Shown here piece after piece: positions 39,570-48,525 of a stretch of DNA of 59,520 nucleotides; within the stretch, counting starts at the first letter, position 1; each line of letters starts with the position of its first letter. The position numbers and the translations under genes were made by a program. Below the pieces are notes generated by a model that made no database searches, was not told the DNA's origin, and saw nothing but the letters and a program-made list of their open reading frames with translations. The stretch is taken from positions 1 to 59,520 of the forward strand of contig NZ_CAJVAS010000039.1 in the NCBI RefSeq assembly GCF_910593845.1, in the 5' to 3' direction. The DNA comes from Paenibacillus solanacearum. Its GTDB lineage: Bacteria; Bacillota; Bacilli; Paenibacillales; NBRC-103111.

Positions 39570-39971
39570 TTATCCGCGTATAAACTTTACCAGACAAGTG
39601 CGGTCCCGCGGGCCGTCGAATTCACAAAAATAAATGCCCTGCCAGCGTCCGAGCAGCAGCCGGGACCCTGCCACGATCACCGTCTGGGAGGAGCCGGTTG
39701 TCATGGCTTTCAGATGCGACGCGGTGTTCCCTTCGGCGTGCCGGTACTTCGGATGCTCCCAGGGGTATACTTCATCGAGCCGCATCAACACATCGCGCTT
39801 CACATCCGGGTCGGCGTTCTCCTGAATGGTGATGCCGGCCGTCGTATGCGGGCAATAAATGACGGCGAGCCCGTCTTCCATCGCTTCTTTTTTCAATAAA
39901 TCATGCACGTCGCGCGTAATTTCTATTAGCTCATCCCGTTCTTTGGTTCGAAGTTGCAGCGTATGTATCAT
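39570..39971 (-). CDS. YjbQ family protein
   Basis: The 133-residue protein shows the UPF0047 pattern: CPHTTAGITIQENADPDV near 42-59 and GRWQGIYFCEFDGPRDR near 112-128, with the conserved His and Glu. Relatives have weak thiamine-phosphate synthase activity but the biological role is unsettled. The ATG at 39971 has AAGGAGG six bases upstream. It is convergent with the TetR gene. Confidence 0.88.
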   Translation of the reverse strand: MIHTLQLRTKERDELIEITRDVHDLLKKEAMEDGLAVIYCPHTTAGITIQENADPDVKRDVLMRLDEVYPWEHPKYRHAEGNTASHLKAMTTGSSQTVIVAGSRLLLGRWQGIYFCEFDGPRDRTCLVKFIRG

Positions 39972-40100
39972 ATAGACCTCCTTAGACGTCAGCAGAATGC
40001 AGGTGTCCCCATTATATAGCACAGGGCGCTGAATCACAAAACGTGGTACAATGATTCAAGCTTGGAACAGAACAATCATGGGAAGGGATGAGATCGGTAC

Positions 40101-40328
40101 ATGGCGAATTTGAATGTGAACACGCTGGATAACACCGAATATATGATCGAGGCGATCAAGAAGAAGCTGCGCATGGCTACCGGCGCCGCTCTCAAGGCAT
40201 CGCAATTAAATGACGAGCAGTATGACGACCTGCGTGATATTTATGAGATGGTCGCCAGTAAAAACCAGTTCAGCATTAGCGAGATTGAAGCGATAACGAT
40301 GGAGATCGGCCGGCTTCGACGCGCTTAG
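40101..40328 (+). CDS. DUF1128 (UPF0435, YfkK-like) protein
   Basis: The 75-residue protein is helical and charged, with NTEYMIEAIKKKLRMATGAAL and YDDLRDIYEMVASKNQFSISEIEAI, matching the UPF0435/DUF1128 family of Bacillales. It has no membrane segment or catalytic motif. The ATG follows GGGAAGGGATGAG. The family function is unknown. Confidence 0.85.
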   Translation: MANLNVNTLDNTEYMIEAIKKKLRMATGAALKASQLNDEQYDDLRDIYEMVASKNQFSISEIEAITMEIGRLRRA

Positions 40329-40603
40329 AGCCGTTATTCCCCGGGGGCCTTCGAGTAAGCTGTGCCGCGGCGGCTCCGTTGCGGCGAGGGGTCCCGGGAA
40401 GAGCATTGCGGCGGCCCGTAAGGCGGCTGCTGAGTGATCTTGCGCGGATTGGACAACGGCACATCTTTGCCTGCTACGGACAGCCATACAGGCACAAGTG
40501 TCGCGCCTTCCGTACAATGTAGCGTTAACACCCGTTGACCGTCACCTGCCGGTGACGAGGATACGCAGGGCCTGGCCCGACGCTACAAGTTGGAGGTGCA
40601 CAC

Positions 40604-40912
40604 ATGCAAAGCAAAGTGAGCAAGCAGAATGTCCAGACGCTGATCGGCAAATCGATTTATGCGGTGAAGAAAGACGGTACGGTTGTACAAGGCAAGCTGA
40701 TCCGCATTAGCGGCAACAAGCTGCTGGTGGCTCCCCCCAAAGGGAAGCGAGCCAAGACATCAGCGATTCTTCCGCTCGTGCTGTTCGATCTGCTCGCGGT
40801 CGGAACGGCCCCTTATGCCTATGGCGGCTACGGTGGTTACGGAGGCTTCGGCGGCTACGGCTATGGCGGCTATGGTTACGGCGGATATCCGTACGGTTAC
40901 GGTTTTTATTAG
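40604..40912 (+). CDS. Gly/Tyr-rich small protein
   Basis: Residues 1-53 resemble a small beta-barrel (GKSIYAVKKDGTVVQGKLIRISGNKL), perhaps Sm- or KOW-like, followed by a basic patch and a hydrophobic stretch (ILPLVLFDLLAVGTAPYAYG). Residues 67-102 are almost wholly Gly, Tyr and Phe in GGYGGYG-like repeats. Similar tails occur in spore coat and surface proteins, and a spore-surface role is possible. The ATG follows TTGGAGGTG. Upstream, 275 bases of GC-rich DNA hold hairpin-prone sequence but no gene. Confidence 0.65.
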   Translation: MQSKVSKQNVQTLIGKSIYAVKKDGTVVQGKLIRISGNKLLVAPPKGKRAKTSAILPLVLFDLLAVGTAPYAYGGYGGYGGFGGYGYGGYGYGGYPYGYGFY

Positions 40913-40963
40913 TTCGGTCATTTCATCGGCAATGCCGTCTCAAGGTTTGATCGCAATATGACG

Positions 40964-41014
40964 AACAGCCCGCTCTTGCGCAGTACGCTGCTGCTCGAGA
41001 CGGGCTGTTTTTCC
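40964..41014 (+). terminator. Terminator after the Gly/Tyr-rich gene
   Basis: AACAGCCCG at 40964-40972 pairs with CGGGCTGTT at 41001-41009 and TTT follows. Confidence 0.7.
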
Positions 41015-41075
41015 CATGTGGAGGATCTGAGAGGGCAGAGTCTGGCTGCATCCGGCAGACGCTGGGGCGTGTGTC

Positions 41076-41633
41076 TTATCGGCTCCGCGCGCGCTCGCTC
41101 CACTCGTCTGCCAGCGTGCTGTATACGGCCAGATCGATATAGCGGCCATAGAGCAGCTGCGCTCCGCGGGCGACGCCTTCCTGCTGGAAGCCGAGCCGCT
41201 CGGGAATGGCCCGGCTCTTGACGTTATGAATGCCTGCACAAATTTCCACCCGGTGCAGCTTAAGCTCGTATACCGCATAATCGACAAGCGCGCGGCAGGC
41301 TCGGGTCATGATGCCTTTTCCCTGAAACGATGCGCCGAGCCAGTAGCCAACCGCAGTCTTGCGGTTTGTCCAGCTTAGGCCGTGCAGGTCGATCACTCCG
41401 CACAGCTCGCCGCGATACTCAACCCCTGTCGTAATGCCTTCTCCTTTGGCCCAACGCTTGCGGGTTCCTTCGATGAATAAGCGGGTGTCCTCGACCGATT
41501 TCGTGTCATCGACCCAGGGCATCCACTCGCGAAGATAACGCCGATTCGTGTCCGTAAGCCGGAACAGCGCTTCGGCATTCGCTACCCCTAACATCGCGAG
41601 CCCGACTTCGGCATCGGTCTGGTACTTGAACAT
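41076..41633 (-). CDS. GNAT-family N-acetyltransferase (RimL/YdaF-like)
   Basis: The 185-residue protein has the RimL-type GNAT fold: ANAEALFRLTDTNRRYLREWMPW near the N-terminus, the acetyl-CoA loop QGKGIMTRACRALVDYA near 107-123, and NVKSRAIPERLGFQQEGVARG near 139-159. RimL relatives acetylate the N-terminus of ribosomal proteins, but the substrate here is not known. The ATG follows GGAGGTGTATCC. It is divergent from the MerR/MFS pair. Confidence 0.85.
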   Translation of the reverse strand: MFKYQTDAEVGLAMLGVANAEALFRLTDTNRRYLREWMPWVDDTKSVEDTRLFIEGTRKRWAKGEGITTGVEYRGELCGVIDLHGLSWTNRKTAVGYWLGASFQGKGIMTRACRALVDYAVYELKLHRVEICAGIHNVKSRAIPERLGFQQEGVARGAQLLYGRYIDLAVYSTLADEWSERARSR

Positions 41634-41832
41634 GGATACACCTCCACATTGTGCTGCATGGGTTCGCTCTCATTCATAAGATTCGATACGACGACACGGG
41701 AGTCCTGTCTGTGCGAGGGCATGGATCGTTATTCTGCAGGAATGAAATAGCGCCTTGCCGCTGATGATAACGTTATAAGAGCATGCTGTGCATTGCTCCA
41801 TAAAGCGGACATAAAAATAAATGGCGCATAAA

Positions 41833-41868
41833 CTTAACGTTGACGTTAACGTTAAGTTGTATTATGAT
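41833..41868 (+). promoter_or_regulatory. Promoter with palindromic operator for the MerR/MFS pair
   Basis: A 24-base palindrome, CTTAACGTTGAC/GTTAACGTTAAG with one mismatch, fills 41833-41856. It overlaps TTGACG (41840-41845), the -35; TATGAT at 41863-41868 is the -10 with a 17-base spacer. Placement over the -35 suits repression. Part of the motif, TAACGTTGA, recurs at 41872-41880. Confidence 0.65.
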
Positions 41869-41905
41869 AAGTAACGTTGATTTTGATCGGAAGGGGACGG
41901 AACGC

Positions 41906-42346
41906 ATGGAGAAGTATAAGATCGACGAAGTAGCCAAGGAATGCGGCTTGACGAAGCGGACGCTGCGCTATTATGAGGAGATCGGGCTGCTGCCGCCTCC
42001 GGAGCGAAGCGAAGGCGGCATACGGCTGTACTCCCGCGATCATATCGATCGGCTGAAACGGCTCATTAATGCCCGCGATGTGCTGGGGTTCTCGCTGCAG
42101 GAGCTGCAAGCCTATATCGGCATCAGCGAGCAACTGGACAATTATCGCCAAGGCTACCGGCAGACGGAGGATAGGGAGGAGAAGCTTGCCAAGCTGCTGG
42201 AGATCGAACCGGCCGTCAGCAATCAGCTGGAGCTCATCAACGAGAAGCTGAGGAAAATGGTTGAGATTCGCGATGAAGTGGAGCAGTTTCATCAGCGGGT
42301 TCAACAAGCGATAGCTAGTGAGAAAGGCCAAGAGCCGAAAGCATAA
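41906..42346 (+). CDS. MerR-family transcriptional regulator
   Basis: The 146-residue protein has the winged helix KIDEVAKECGLTKRTLRYYEEIGLL at about 4-28 and a long C-terminal coiled coil, without Cys or a large ligand domain. It lies directly before an MFS transporter, 22 bases apart, as in multidrug pumps controlled by MerR proteins such as BltR. The ATG follows AAGGGGACGG. It likely binds the palindrome just upstream and senses the drug or metabolite that the pump exports. Confidence 0.88.
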   Translation: MEKYKIDEVAKECGLTKRTLRYYEEIGLLPPPERSEGGIRLYSRDHIDRLKRLINARDVLGFSLQELQAYIGISEQLDNYRQGYRQTEDREEKLAKLLEIEPAVSNQLELINEKLRKMVEIRDEVEQFHQRVQQAIASEKGQEPKA

Positions 42347-42368
42347 GGTTAAAGGAGAATGCTTCATC

Positions 42369-43562
42369 ATGGAACCTACTTCAGGGAAAACAAACATGTT
42401 AAGCCAGCCGAAAGCGGTATGGGCCGTCGCTTTCGCCTGTGTCATTGCGTTTATGGGTATCGGGCTGGTCGATCCGATCTTGCCGGCGATCGCTGAGAAA
42501 ATGGACGCCTCGCAAAGCCAGGTGACGCTGCTGTTCACTAGCTATAATCTCGTCATGGCGGTGGCGATGCTCGTGACCGGCGCCATCTCGACACGTCTTG
42601 GCGTGAAGAACACGCTGTTGTGCGGGATTATCATTATCGCGATATTCGCCGCGCTCGGCGGATGGTCCGGAAGCATCTGGGAATTGGTCGGCTTGCGCGG
42701 CGGCTGGGGACTCGGCAACGCGCTGTTTGTCGCCACCGCCTTGTCCGCCATCGTATCCTTGTCAACGGCAGGAACGGCGCAAGCCATTATTTTATACGAA
42801 GCGGCGATCGGCATCGGCATCTCCGTGGGACCGCTGCTCGGCGGAGAGCTGGGCTCCCTGTCGTGGCGCGGGCCGTTCTTCGGCGTAAGCGTGCTGATGG
42901 TGCTCGCCTTCCTGTTCCTCATGGTTATGATGCCCCGGACGAAGCAGGTCATCAAAAAGAAAAGCTCGCTGCTGGATCCGTTCCGTGCGCTGAAATACCG
43001 CGGCTTGCTGACGCTCGGGCTGACGGCGCTGCTGTACAATTTCGGATTTTTCACGCTGCTGGCGTATTCGCCGTTTGTCATGCATTTGAAGGAACGCGGC
43101 CTCGGCTACGTATTTTTGGGCTGGGGACTGCTGCTGGCCGTCACGTCGGTTTTTGTGGCGCCTAGACTCGAGAAGCGGTTCGGAACGATTAAATCGATGA
43201 TCGCTATGCTGATTTTATTCGCCGCTACGCTGCTCGCGATGGGGATATGGACCGATGTGAAAGGCGTTGTCATTGGCGCGGTGATTATCGCCGGCGCGTT
43301 TCTGGGCAACAATAACACGCTCATTACGACGGCCGTGATGCAATCGGCGCCGGTGGAACGGTCGACGGCGTCCGCCGCCTACAGCTTTCTCCGCTTCCTC
43401 GGAGGAGCGGCCGCTCCGTGGCTAGCCGGCAAGCTGGCCGAAGTGTTCAATCCGCATGTCCCCTTTATCGTCGGCGGTTGTTTCGTGCTGCTGTCCGTAT
43501 GGTTCATCTGGATCAACCGCAAACACTTGATGCACATCGATCGTGCCGAATCGGCGCATTAA
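42369..43562 (+). CDS. MFS efflux transporter
   Basis: The 397-residue protein has twelve predicted membrane helices. GIGLVDPILPAIAEKM near 28-43 is the usual first-helix end of drug-efflux MFS proteins; GAISTRLGVKNTLL is a motif A variant and GISVGPLLGGELG a motif C (antiporter) variant. The ATG at 42369 follows AAAGGAG; an upstream in-frame ATG lies inside the MerR gene. The substrate is unknown. It is cotranscribed with the MerR regulator. Confidence 0.88.
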   Translation: MEPTSGKTNMLSQPKAVWAVAFACVIAFMGIGLVDPILPAIAEKMDASQSQVTLLFTSYNLVMAVAMLVTGAISTRLGVKNTLLCGIIIIAIFAALGGWSGSIWELVGLRGGWGLGNALFVATALSAIVSLSTAGTAQAIILYEAAIGIGISVGPLLGGELGSLSWRGPFFGVSVLMVLAFLFLMVMMPRTKQVIKKKSSLLDPFRALKYRGLLTLGLTALLYNFGFFTLLAYSPFVMHLKERGLGYVFLGWGLLLAVTSVFVAPRLEKRFGTIKSMIAMLILFAATLLAMGIWTDVKGVVIGAVIIAGAFLGNNNTLITTAVMQSAPVERSTASAAYSFLRFLGGAAAPWLAGKLAEVFNPHVPFIVGGCFVLLSVWFIWINRKHLMHIDRAESAH

Positions 43563-43688
43563 TCGGCTGGTCCTCTTTACACGAGGAGCAGATCGGAGTA
43601 CCTTAATACTAATGCACACTCGCTCTGCAGCATGTTGACAGGGCAAGGCGCTTTAAGAAATGCCGATACAATAAGGGGAATCGTACCG

Positions 43689-44396
43689 ATGAGCTTGAAT
43701 GAACATAATGAAACGGCAGATGCCTCCATTCCATCTGGCGCTGGAGCACGCATCCTGGTCGTCACTTCAGTTGCCGCGGAGCAGGCGGCGGTTCTGCGCG
43801 GACTCGCCGGCAAGTCCGACCGCTTCGACGTCCTGGTGTCCGGCGTCGGCGCGGCGGCTACCGCGGCTCGTACGGCCGCGGCGCTGGCGCTGTCTCCGGG
43901 CCGATACGGCCTCGTCATCAACGCCGGTATCGCCGGAGGATTCGCCGGACAAGCCGGACTCGGCGCGATCGTCGTTGCGAGCGATATCATCGCCGCCGAT
44001 CTGGGAGCCGACTCGCCGGACGGCTTTATCAGCCTGGACGAGCTTGGCTTCGGCTCGGCCCGTGCCGAAGTCGACGGCCCGGCGGCTGTCTGCCTGACCG
44101 GAGCGCTCCGTGCGGCCGGATTGCCGGCCATCTCGGGACCGGTGCTCACAGTATCGACGGGTACGGGCACGGCGGAGGGCGCTGCGGAGCTGGCGCGGCG
44201 TGTGCCGGGCGCGGTAGCCGAGGCGATGGAAGGCTACGGCGCGGCTACAGCCGCTCGTCATTTTGAGCTGCCGGTCCTCGAAATTCGCGCCGTCTCCAAT
44301 GCGGTCGGTCCGCGCGACCGGTCCGCATGGCGAATCAAAGAAGCATTGGACGCGCTGGAAGCGGCCAGTTCCATCATTGCGGAGGTGTTGTCATGA
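43689..44396 (+). CDS. mqnB: Futalosine hydrolase
   Basis: MqnB hydrolyses futalosine to dehypoxanthine futalosine in the alternative menaquinone pathway. The 235-residue protein has the nucleoside-phosphorylase-like fold: ILVVTSVAAEQAAVL, then LVSGVGAAATAARTA, INAGIAGGF, and EAMEGYGAATAARHFELPVLEIRAVSNAVG, which holds the ribose-binding Met-Glu. The ATG at 43689 follows AAGGGGAATC. Its stop overlaps mqnD by four bases, which confirms the pathway. Confidence 0.93.
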   Translation: MSLNEHNETADASIPSGAGARILVVTSVAAEQAAVLRGLAGKSDRFDVLVSGVGAAATAARTAAALALSPGRYGLVINAGIAGGFAGQAGLGAIVVASDIIAADLGADSPDGFISLDELGFGSARAEVDGPAAVCLTGALRAAGLPAISGPVLTVSTGTGTAEGAAELARRVPGAVAEAMEGYGAATAARHFELPVLEIRAVSNAVGPRDRSAWRIKEALDALEAASSIIAEVLS

Positions 44397-45223
44397 AAAT
44401 CGCTTTTTCTCCATGCCCGAACGATACATTTGTGTTTCATGCGTTGGTGCACGGGCTTGTGCCAGGGGCGCCGGCATTGGACGTCATGTATGCCGATATC
44501 GACATTACGAACAACTTGGCGGCCCGGCCGGACGGCCCGGAAGTATTGAAAATCTCGTACGCCGCGCTTCCCTGGGTGCTGTCCGAATACGCGCTGCTGC
44601 CGTGCGGAGGGGCACTTGGGCGCGGCTGCGGTCCGCTCGTGCTGGCGAAAGAAGCGGCCGAACCGGCGGCGCTGTCCGGCAAACGCGTCGCCGTGCCAAG
44701 CGAGCGGTCGACCGCCTACCTGTTGTTCCGCCTATGGGCGGCGCAGAACGTGCCGGGCGGCGTCGGCGAAATCATCGTCATGCCGTTCCACGAAATTATG
44801 CCGGCCGTCCGCGACGGGAAGATCGACGCAGGACTCGTCATTCATGAAGCGCGGTTCACCTACCCGGCCTATGGCTTGACGCTGCTGTCGGACCTCGGCA
44901 GCTGGTGGGAAGCCGATACTGGTCTACCGATTCCGCTCGGGGCCATTATCGCGCGCCGGTCGATGGACCGGGAAGCGCTCGCGGGCTGGATTCGCGCGTC
45001 GGTCGAGTACGCATGGGCCAACCCGGAGGCGTCACGGTCGTATGTAATGAGCCATGCGCAGGAGCTGTCTCCGGAAGTGGCGCAGGCGCATATCGATTTG
45101 TATGTAAATGCGTTTACCGCGGATTTAGGCGAGGACGGGTATGCCGCCGTGCACGCGCTGCTCGGCCGTGCGGCCGAAGAGGGGCTTGTACCCGCGTTTG
45201 ATTTGGACCTGCTGCGCCGGTGA
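44393..45223 (+). CDS. mqnD: 1,4-dihydroxy-6-naphthoate synthase
   Basis: MqnD turns cyclic dehypoxanthine futalosine into 1,4-dihydroxy-6-naphthoate. The 276-residue periplasmic-binding-like fold starts KIAFSPCPNDTFVFHALVHG, the family signature, and has VPSERSTAYLLFRLW and GLVIHEARFTY. The ATGA overlap with mqnB indicates translational coupling. mqnA, mqnC and mqnE are not in the window. Confidence 0.94.
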   Translation: MKIAFSPCPNDTFVFHALVHGLVPGAPALDVMYADIDITNNLAARPDGPEVLKISYAALPWVLSEYALLPCGGALGRGCGPLVLAKEAAEPAALSGKRVAVPSERSTAYLLFRLWAAQNVPGGVGEIIVMPFHEIMPAVRDGKIDAGLVIHEARFTYPAYGLTLLSDLGSWWEADTGLPIPLGAIIARRSMDREALAGWIRASVEYAWANPEASRSYVMSHAQELSPEVAQAHIDLYVNAFTADLGEDGYAAVHALLGRAAEEGLVPAFDLDLLRR

Positions 45224-45256
45224 GGCCGCTGCGGAGATAACGAACGATATGAAATG

Positions 45257-45297
45257 AAAAATGAGCGCTTTCCCGGTGGGGGAGCGCTCATTTTTTA
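45257..45297 (+). terminator. Terminator after mqnD
   Basis: AAAATGAGCGCTTTCC and GGGGGAGCGCTCATTTT form a long stem, followed by further Ts. It ends the mqnBD transcript. Confidence 0.88.
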
Positions 45298-45396
45298 CAT
45301 AAAGGCGATGCAGGCCGAACGATCGAGTAAGATCGCTGACCGCCGCGCGCTGGGGCGTGTAACCCGACCCGCGCTTATTCGTGCGAGCCGAACCCT

Positions 45397-46806
45397 TTAG
45401 CCGTTGGCATTGCTGCGCTGCATCGCCGGCATGGCGGCAGCGGGCTTTTCGAGCTTTTGGCGCACAAGGAATAGATTGACGGCAAGAATAACGGCCAAAA
45501 TCAAATATACAGTTCCGTAGGTGGAGGCTGCGCCAACAGCGTTCACATTGAGGGCCTTCCAGTCGAACTCTACTGCCTTGCTCAATACGGCTCCACTGAT
45601 GGCACCGGACAAGAAGTTGACCAGATTGTATACGCCCATGCCGACTCCCGTCTGCTCGCGAGGCAGCACAGAGGAGACGACCTTGGCCAGAGCGGCTTGC
45701 ACGAACGTGAACGAGACGTTGATCAACGGAAGGCATAACGCGACGATCCAAGGCGATAAGCCGGTGAAGGACGAAAGGCATACCAGCCCTACGATCGACA
45801 TGCTGAACGCAAGCAGCAGCACATAGCGGCTGCCGCGGGAATCGGTCAGCTTGCCGCCGAGCCGTCCCATCACCGCCGCCAGCATGGCGGCCGGAAACAG
45901 CACGAAGCCAATGGCTTGCGCATCCAGGTTATGTATCGCCTTTAACATCATGGGTGTCGTTAAAAAAATCCCAAACACCGAGAATAACGCGATGAAGCTA
46001 ATCATAAGACCGTGAACGAAGCCGGACATGCGAAACAGCGACAGCCGGATGAACGGATGAGGCGTATGCTTGACGCGCAAGAAGAAGCATACGCCCAGAA
46101 CGGCGCTCGCTACGAGCCACGCCAAACTGAACTGGGTGACGGACAGCATGAATGAAGCGACGCTTCCTCCCAGCATGCCGGCTCCGACTAAATCGACCTT
46201 CTCCCCCGTACGAACTTCCTCGTGGGGAAGCGATTTGCGGATGAACGGCAGCGCCACCGGCGCCAACAATGAAATTAGAAACAAACCGTTCCAATGAAAA
46301 TGCCCTGCGATAAATCCGCCGACAATCGGGCCCAGTCCGGACGAGAAGGCGATGGTGGAGGCGATCACGCCCATCACCCGGCCCCGCTGCTCCGGAGGGA
46401 AGAACCGGACCGGAATGAGCATCACCAGAGCGGGCACACAGGATGCGCCTGCGGCCTGCACGAGACGGCATACCAGCACAAGTGCGTACGAATTGGCGAA
46501 AAATCCGGCTGCGGAAGCGCCGGAAAACAGCAGCAAACCGATCGTAATCAGCCGCTTGAGCGGATACTTATCGGCCAGCTTGCCGAAGAGCAGCGAGCCA
46601 AGTGCGTAAAGCACAGAGTATCCGGTAACGGTCCAACTGACGGCCGAAGGCGCAAGCTGGAACTCCGAGGCGATATCCGGCAAAGCGACATTAAACATCG
46701 TCGCATTCATGACCGAGAAAAAGAGCACGAAACAAAGCGCTTGAACGAGCCGGTTCGACGGTGCCGCGGCGGAACCGGTTTTGCCGCGGTCTGCTTCTAA
46801 TGGCAT
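45397..46806 (-). CDS. MFS exporter (TetL/DHA2-like)
   Basis: The 469-residue protein has about fourteen hydrophobic segments. FGKLADKYPLKRL near 74-86 is motif A and SSGLGPIVGGFIAGHFHW near 154-171 is motif C, the drug:H+ antiporter signature. It most resembles the TetA(L)/LmrB group. The ATG follows AGGGGGGAG by ten bases. No regulator is beside it. Substrate unknown; naming it a tetracycline pump would go beyond the evidence. Confidence 0.87.
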   Translation of the reverse strand: MPLEADRGKTGSAAAPSNRLVQALCFVLFFSVMNATMFNVALPDIASEFQLAPSAVSWTVTGYSVLYALGSLLFGKLADKYPLKRLITIGLLLFSGASAAGFFANSYALVLVCRLVQAAGASCVPALVMLIPVRFFPPEQRGRVMGVIASTIAFSSGLGPIVGGFIAGHFHWNGLFLISLLAPVALPFIRKSLPHEEVRTGEKVDLVGAGMLGGSVASFMLSVTQFSLAWLVASAVLGVCFFLRVKHTPHPFIRLSLFRMSGFVHGLMISFIALFSVFGIFLTTPMMLKAIHNLDAQAIGFVLFPAAMLAAVMGRLGGKLTDSRGSRYVLLLAFSMSIVGLVCLSSFTGLSPWIVALCLPLINVSFTFVQAALAKVVSSVLPREQTGVGMGVYNLVNFLSGAISGAVLSKAVEFDWKALNVNAVGAASTYGTVYLILAVILAVNLFLVRQKLEKPAAAMPAMQRSNANG

Positions 46807-46848
46807 ATTTGTCGTTCTCCCCCCTTTATCCGAGCATGGCCGCTGGGA

Positions 46849-48051
46849 TTAACCACAGCACTTTTTATACTTTTTCCCGCTGCCGCAAGGGCAAGGGTCG
46901 TTCCGGCCGACGGATTTTCTCGTCGTCAGATCGATTACGTCTGCCTTGGCTGCCGGCGCCGCCGCTTTACCGCTGCCGGACGCAGAAAGCTCATCGGGCG
47001 TATACCCTTTAAGTTCCCACTGCCGAGTTGAATTGTGCAGAATCATAATGTGCGCCATGAACGCTTTCAGCAGCTCCAGATCGGCAATATCCATCTGGGA
47101 TTGCAAAAATTCGAGCACCTGGTTCGGCATCTCGCCGCTCCGAATGGCGTATACGCATTCTTCCACCAAATGCTCCGCAGCGTCTGCGGATATTTCATAA
47201 TTTTTTTTGATAAAGCCGGTAAACGCTTGAATCGCAGCGCTCCGCTCCATGAACTCGGGCTCCGAAGCCAGCTTCAATTGCGATTTGGTGAATGGATACA
47301 ACGGCACATCCGCCCGGATGCGATGCGCTTCCAGCACTTTGTTTTCGTCCCATACACGGTAATGAGCGAATCCGTGAGCAGTGCGCTTCATATTATCATA
47401 ATACGGCAGGGCGTCCTCCATGACCGCCAAATAAGCGGTTACGTTCAGGTTCGCACCGGTATGTTGCTTCAGCAACGATTCCAAGTGGGCCAGTCCCAGC
47501 ACGCCATAGTAAAACAGCATCCCTTGCGTCAGCTGAATCCATTCCGTATTGCGGCGCACCGTTTCGCGAAGGGCAGGGCTATCCGCAGCTTCGAAGCTCT
47601 TCACGAGCGGCTGGGGCAGAAGCAGCGTGCGGTTTCCTTTATATGTGCCTGTAAACAGCAAGCCCCGCTGCTTGAAATACTCGAGCTGCTCCGGTTCGAG
47701 CGGAAGATAGGCACGGCCGCCGCGGCCGGCCACTTGCTTCAAAATCCGGAAACGGGCTTCGTCCATTTTGCTCAGCAGAACAGGCAGCATTGCCGAAAGC
47801 TTGTCCGCCAGCAAATCGATTAGTTCCTGTTTCTTCAGCGAGCTGGCTCCCTTAATATCCAGATGGCCGCGAATGGCCGACAACTCGCCTTTGGTCAGCT
47901 TCGCCAGACATCCGGCGAGATCGGCCGACTCGCCCGACGGCTGCCAGCGCTGCTCCTCTTCCTTAGCCGCCATTTTCTTTCTAGATCCTTTGGCCTTCTC
48001 CAAGGCATCCAGCAGCCTCCTCTGATCCGCCGCATTCAAGCTCTTGTCCAT
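46849..48051 (-). CDS. SEC-C metal-binding domain protein with SAP/Rho-N-like domain
   Basis: The last 19 residues (GRNDPCPCGSGKKYKKCCG) are a SEC-C zinc-binding motif, like the SecA C-terminus. Residues about 45-85 (LAGCLAKLTKGELSAIRGHLDIKG, then KKQELIDLLADKL) resemble a SAP or Rho-N helix-extended-loop-helix that binds nucleic acid. The 270-residue middle is helical and unrecognised. N-terminal 40 residues are Lys/Glu-rich. The ATG follows GAAAGGATGAGA. The protein has 400 residues; function unknown. Confidence 0.75.
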   Translation of the reverse strand: MDKSLNAADQRRLLDALEKAKGSRKKMAAKEEEQRWQPSGESADLAGCLAKLTKGELSAIRGHLDIKGASSLKKQELIDLLADKLSAMLPVLLSKMDEARFRILKQVAGRGGRAYLPLEPEQLEYFKQRGLLFTGTYKGNRTLLLPQPLVKSFEAADSPALRETVRRNTEWIQLTQGMLFYYGVLGLAHLESLLKQHTGANLNVTAYLAVMEDALPYYDNMKRTAHGFAHYRVWDENKVLEAHRIRADVPLYPFTKSQLKLASEPEFMERSAAIQAFTGFIKKNYEISADAAEHLVEECVYAIRSGEMPNQVLEFLQSQMDIADLELLKAFMAHIMILHNSTRQWELKGYTPDELSASGSGKAAAPAAKADVIDLTTRKSVGRNDPCPCGSGKKYKKCCG

Positions 48052-48525
48052 GCATTCTCATCCTTTCCGAACAGTTAAAACCCCCATTCGCGAAGCTTGC
48101 GAATAGGGTGGGATATCCATATATCGCCCGTCTTCTATCAAGATTACTGTAAAACGAACGTTTTGCCAACTGAAAATGCTGTTCTGACGCGATTTGCAGG
48201 GCTGAGAGGAACATTCTTCCCTTATATCGGAATTATATGGATAATCATTCCTGATATGCTTGTTGCAAACGGGCGCCGGTCCAGCTGCGATTATATATGT
48301 TATGCTCATCTTGCGATTCCCCGATTCATCGGGACTGGAAGCAGGTTTGCTGACAAAGCCATCGCTCGTGTAAAGAAACGTAGGAGACCATTGCCGCAGA
48401 GGAAGCGGGGGGAACAGCGGCAAATTTGATTATACGGTTTCGTTCCGTACAAGCGTTTGGGAAAAACGATTATACTATCAACAAGACGCGCAGCATGCGG
48501 CGCACATAAGAAGGAGGGATCGACT
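48052..48525. other. Non-coding spacer before the P-loop kinase
   Basis: No gene is supported. A hairpin ATTCGC-GAAGCTT-GCGAAT occurs near 48088-48106. The middle is more AT-rich than surrounding DNA. TATACT at 48471-48476 could be a -10 for the kinase, but no convincing -35 is seen. Confidence 0.4.

Noticed and set aside
48058..48429. Overlapping frames of 110-121 codons on both strands
   Set aside because: No ribosome binding site or family resemblance; the region behaves as a spacer.
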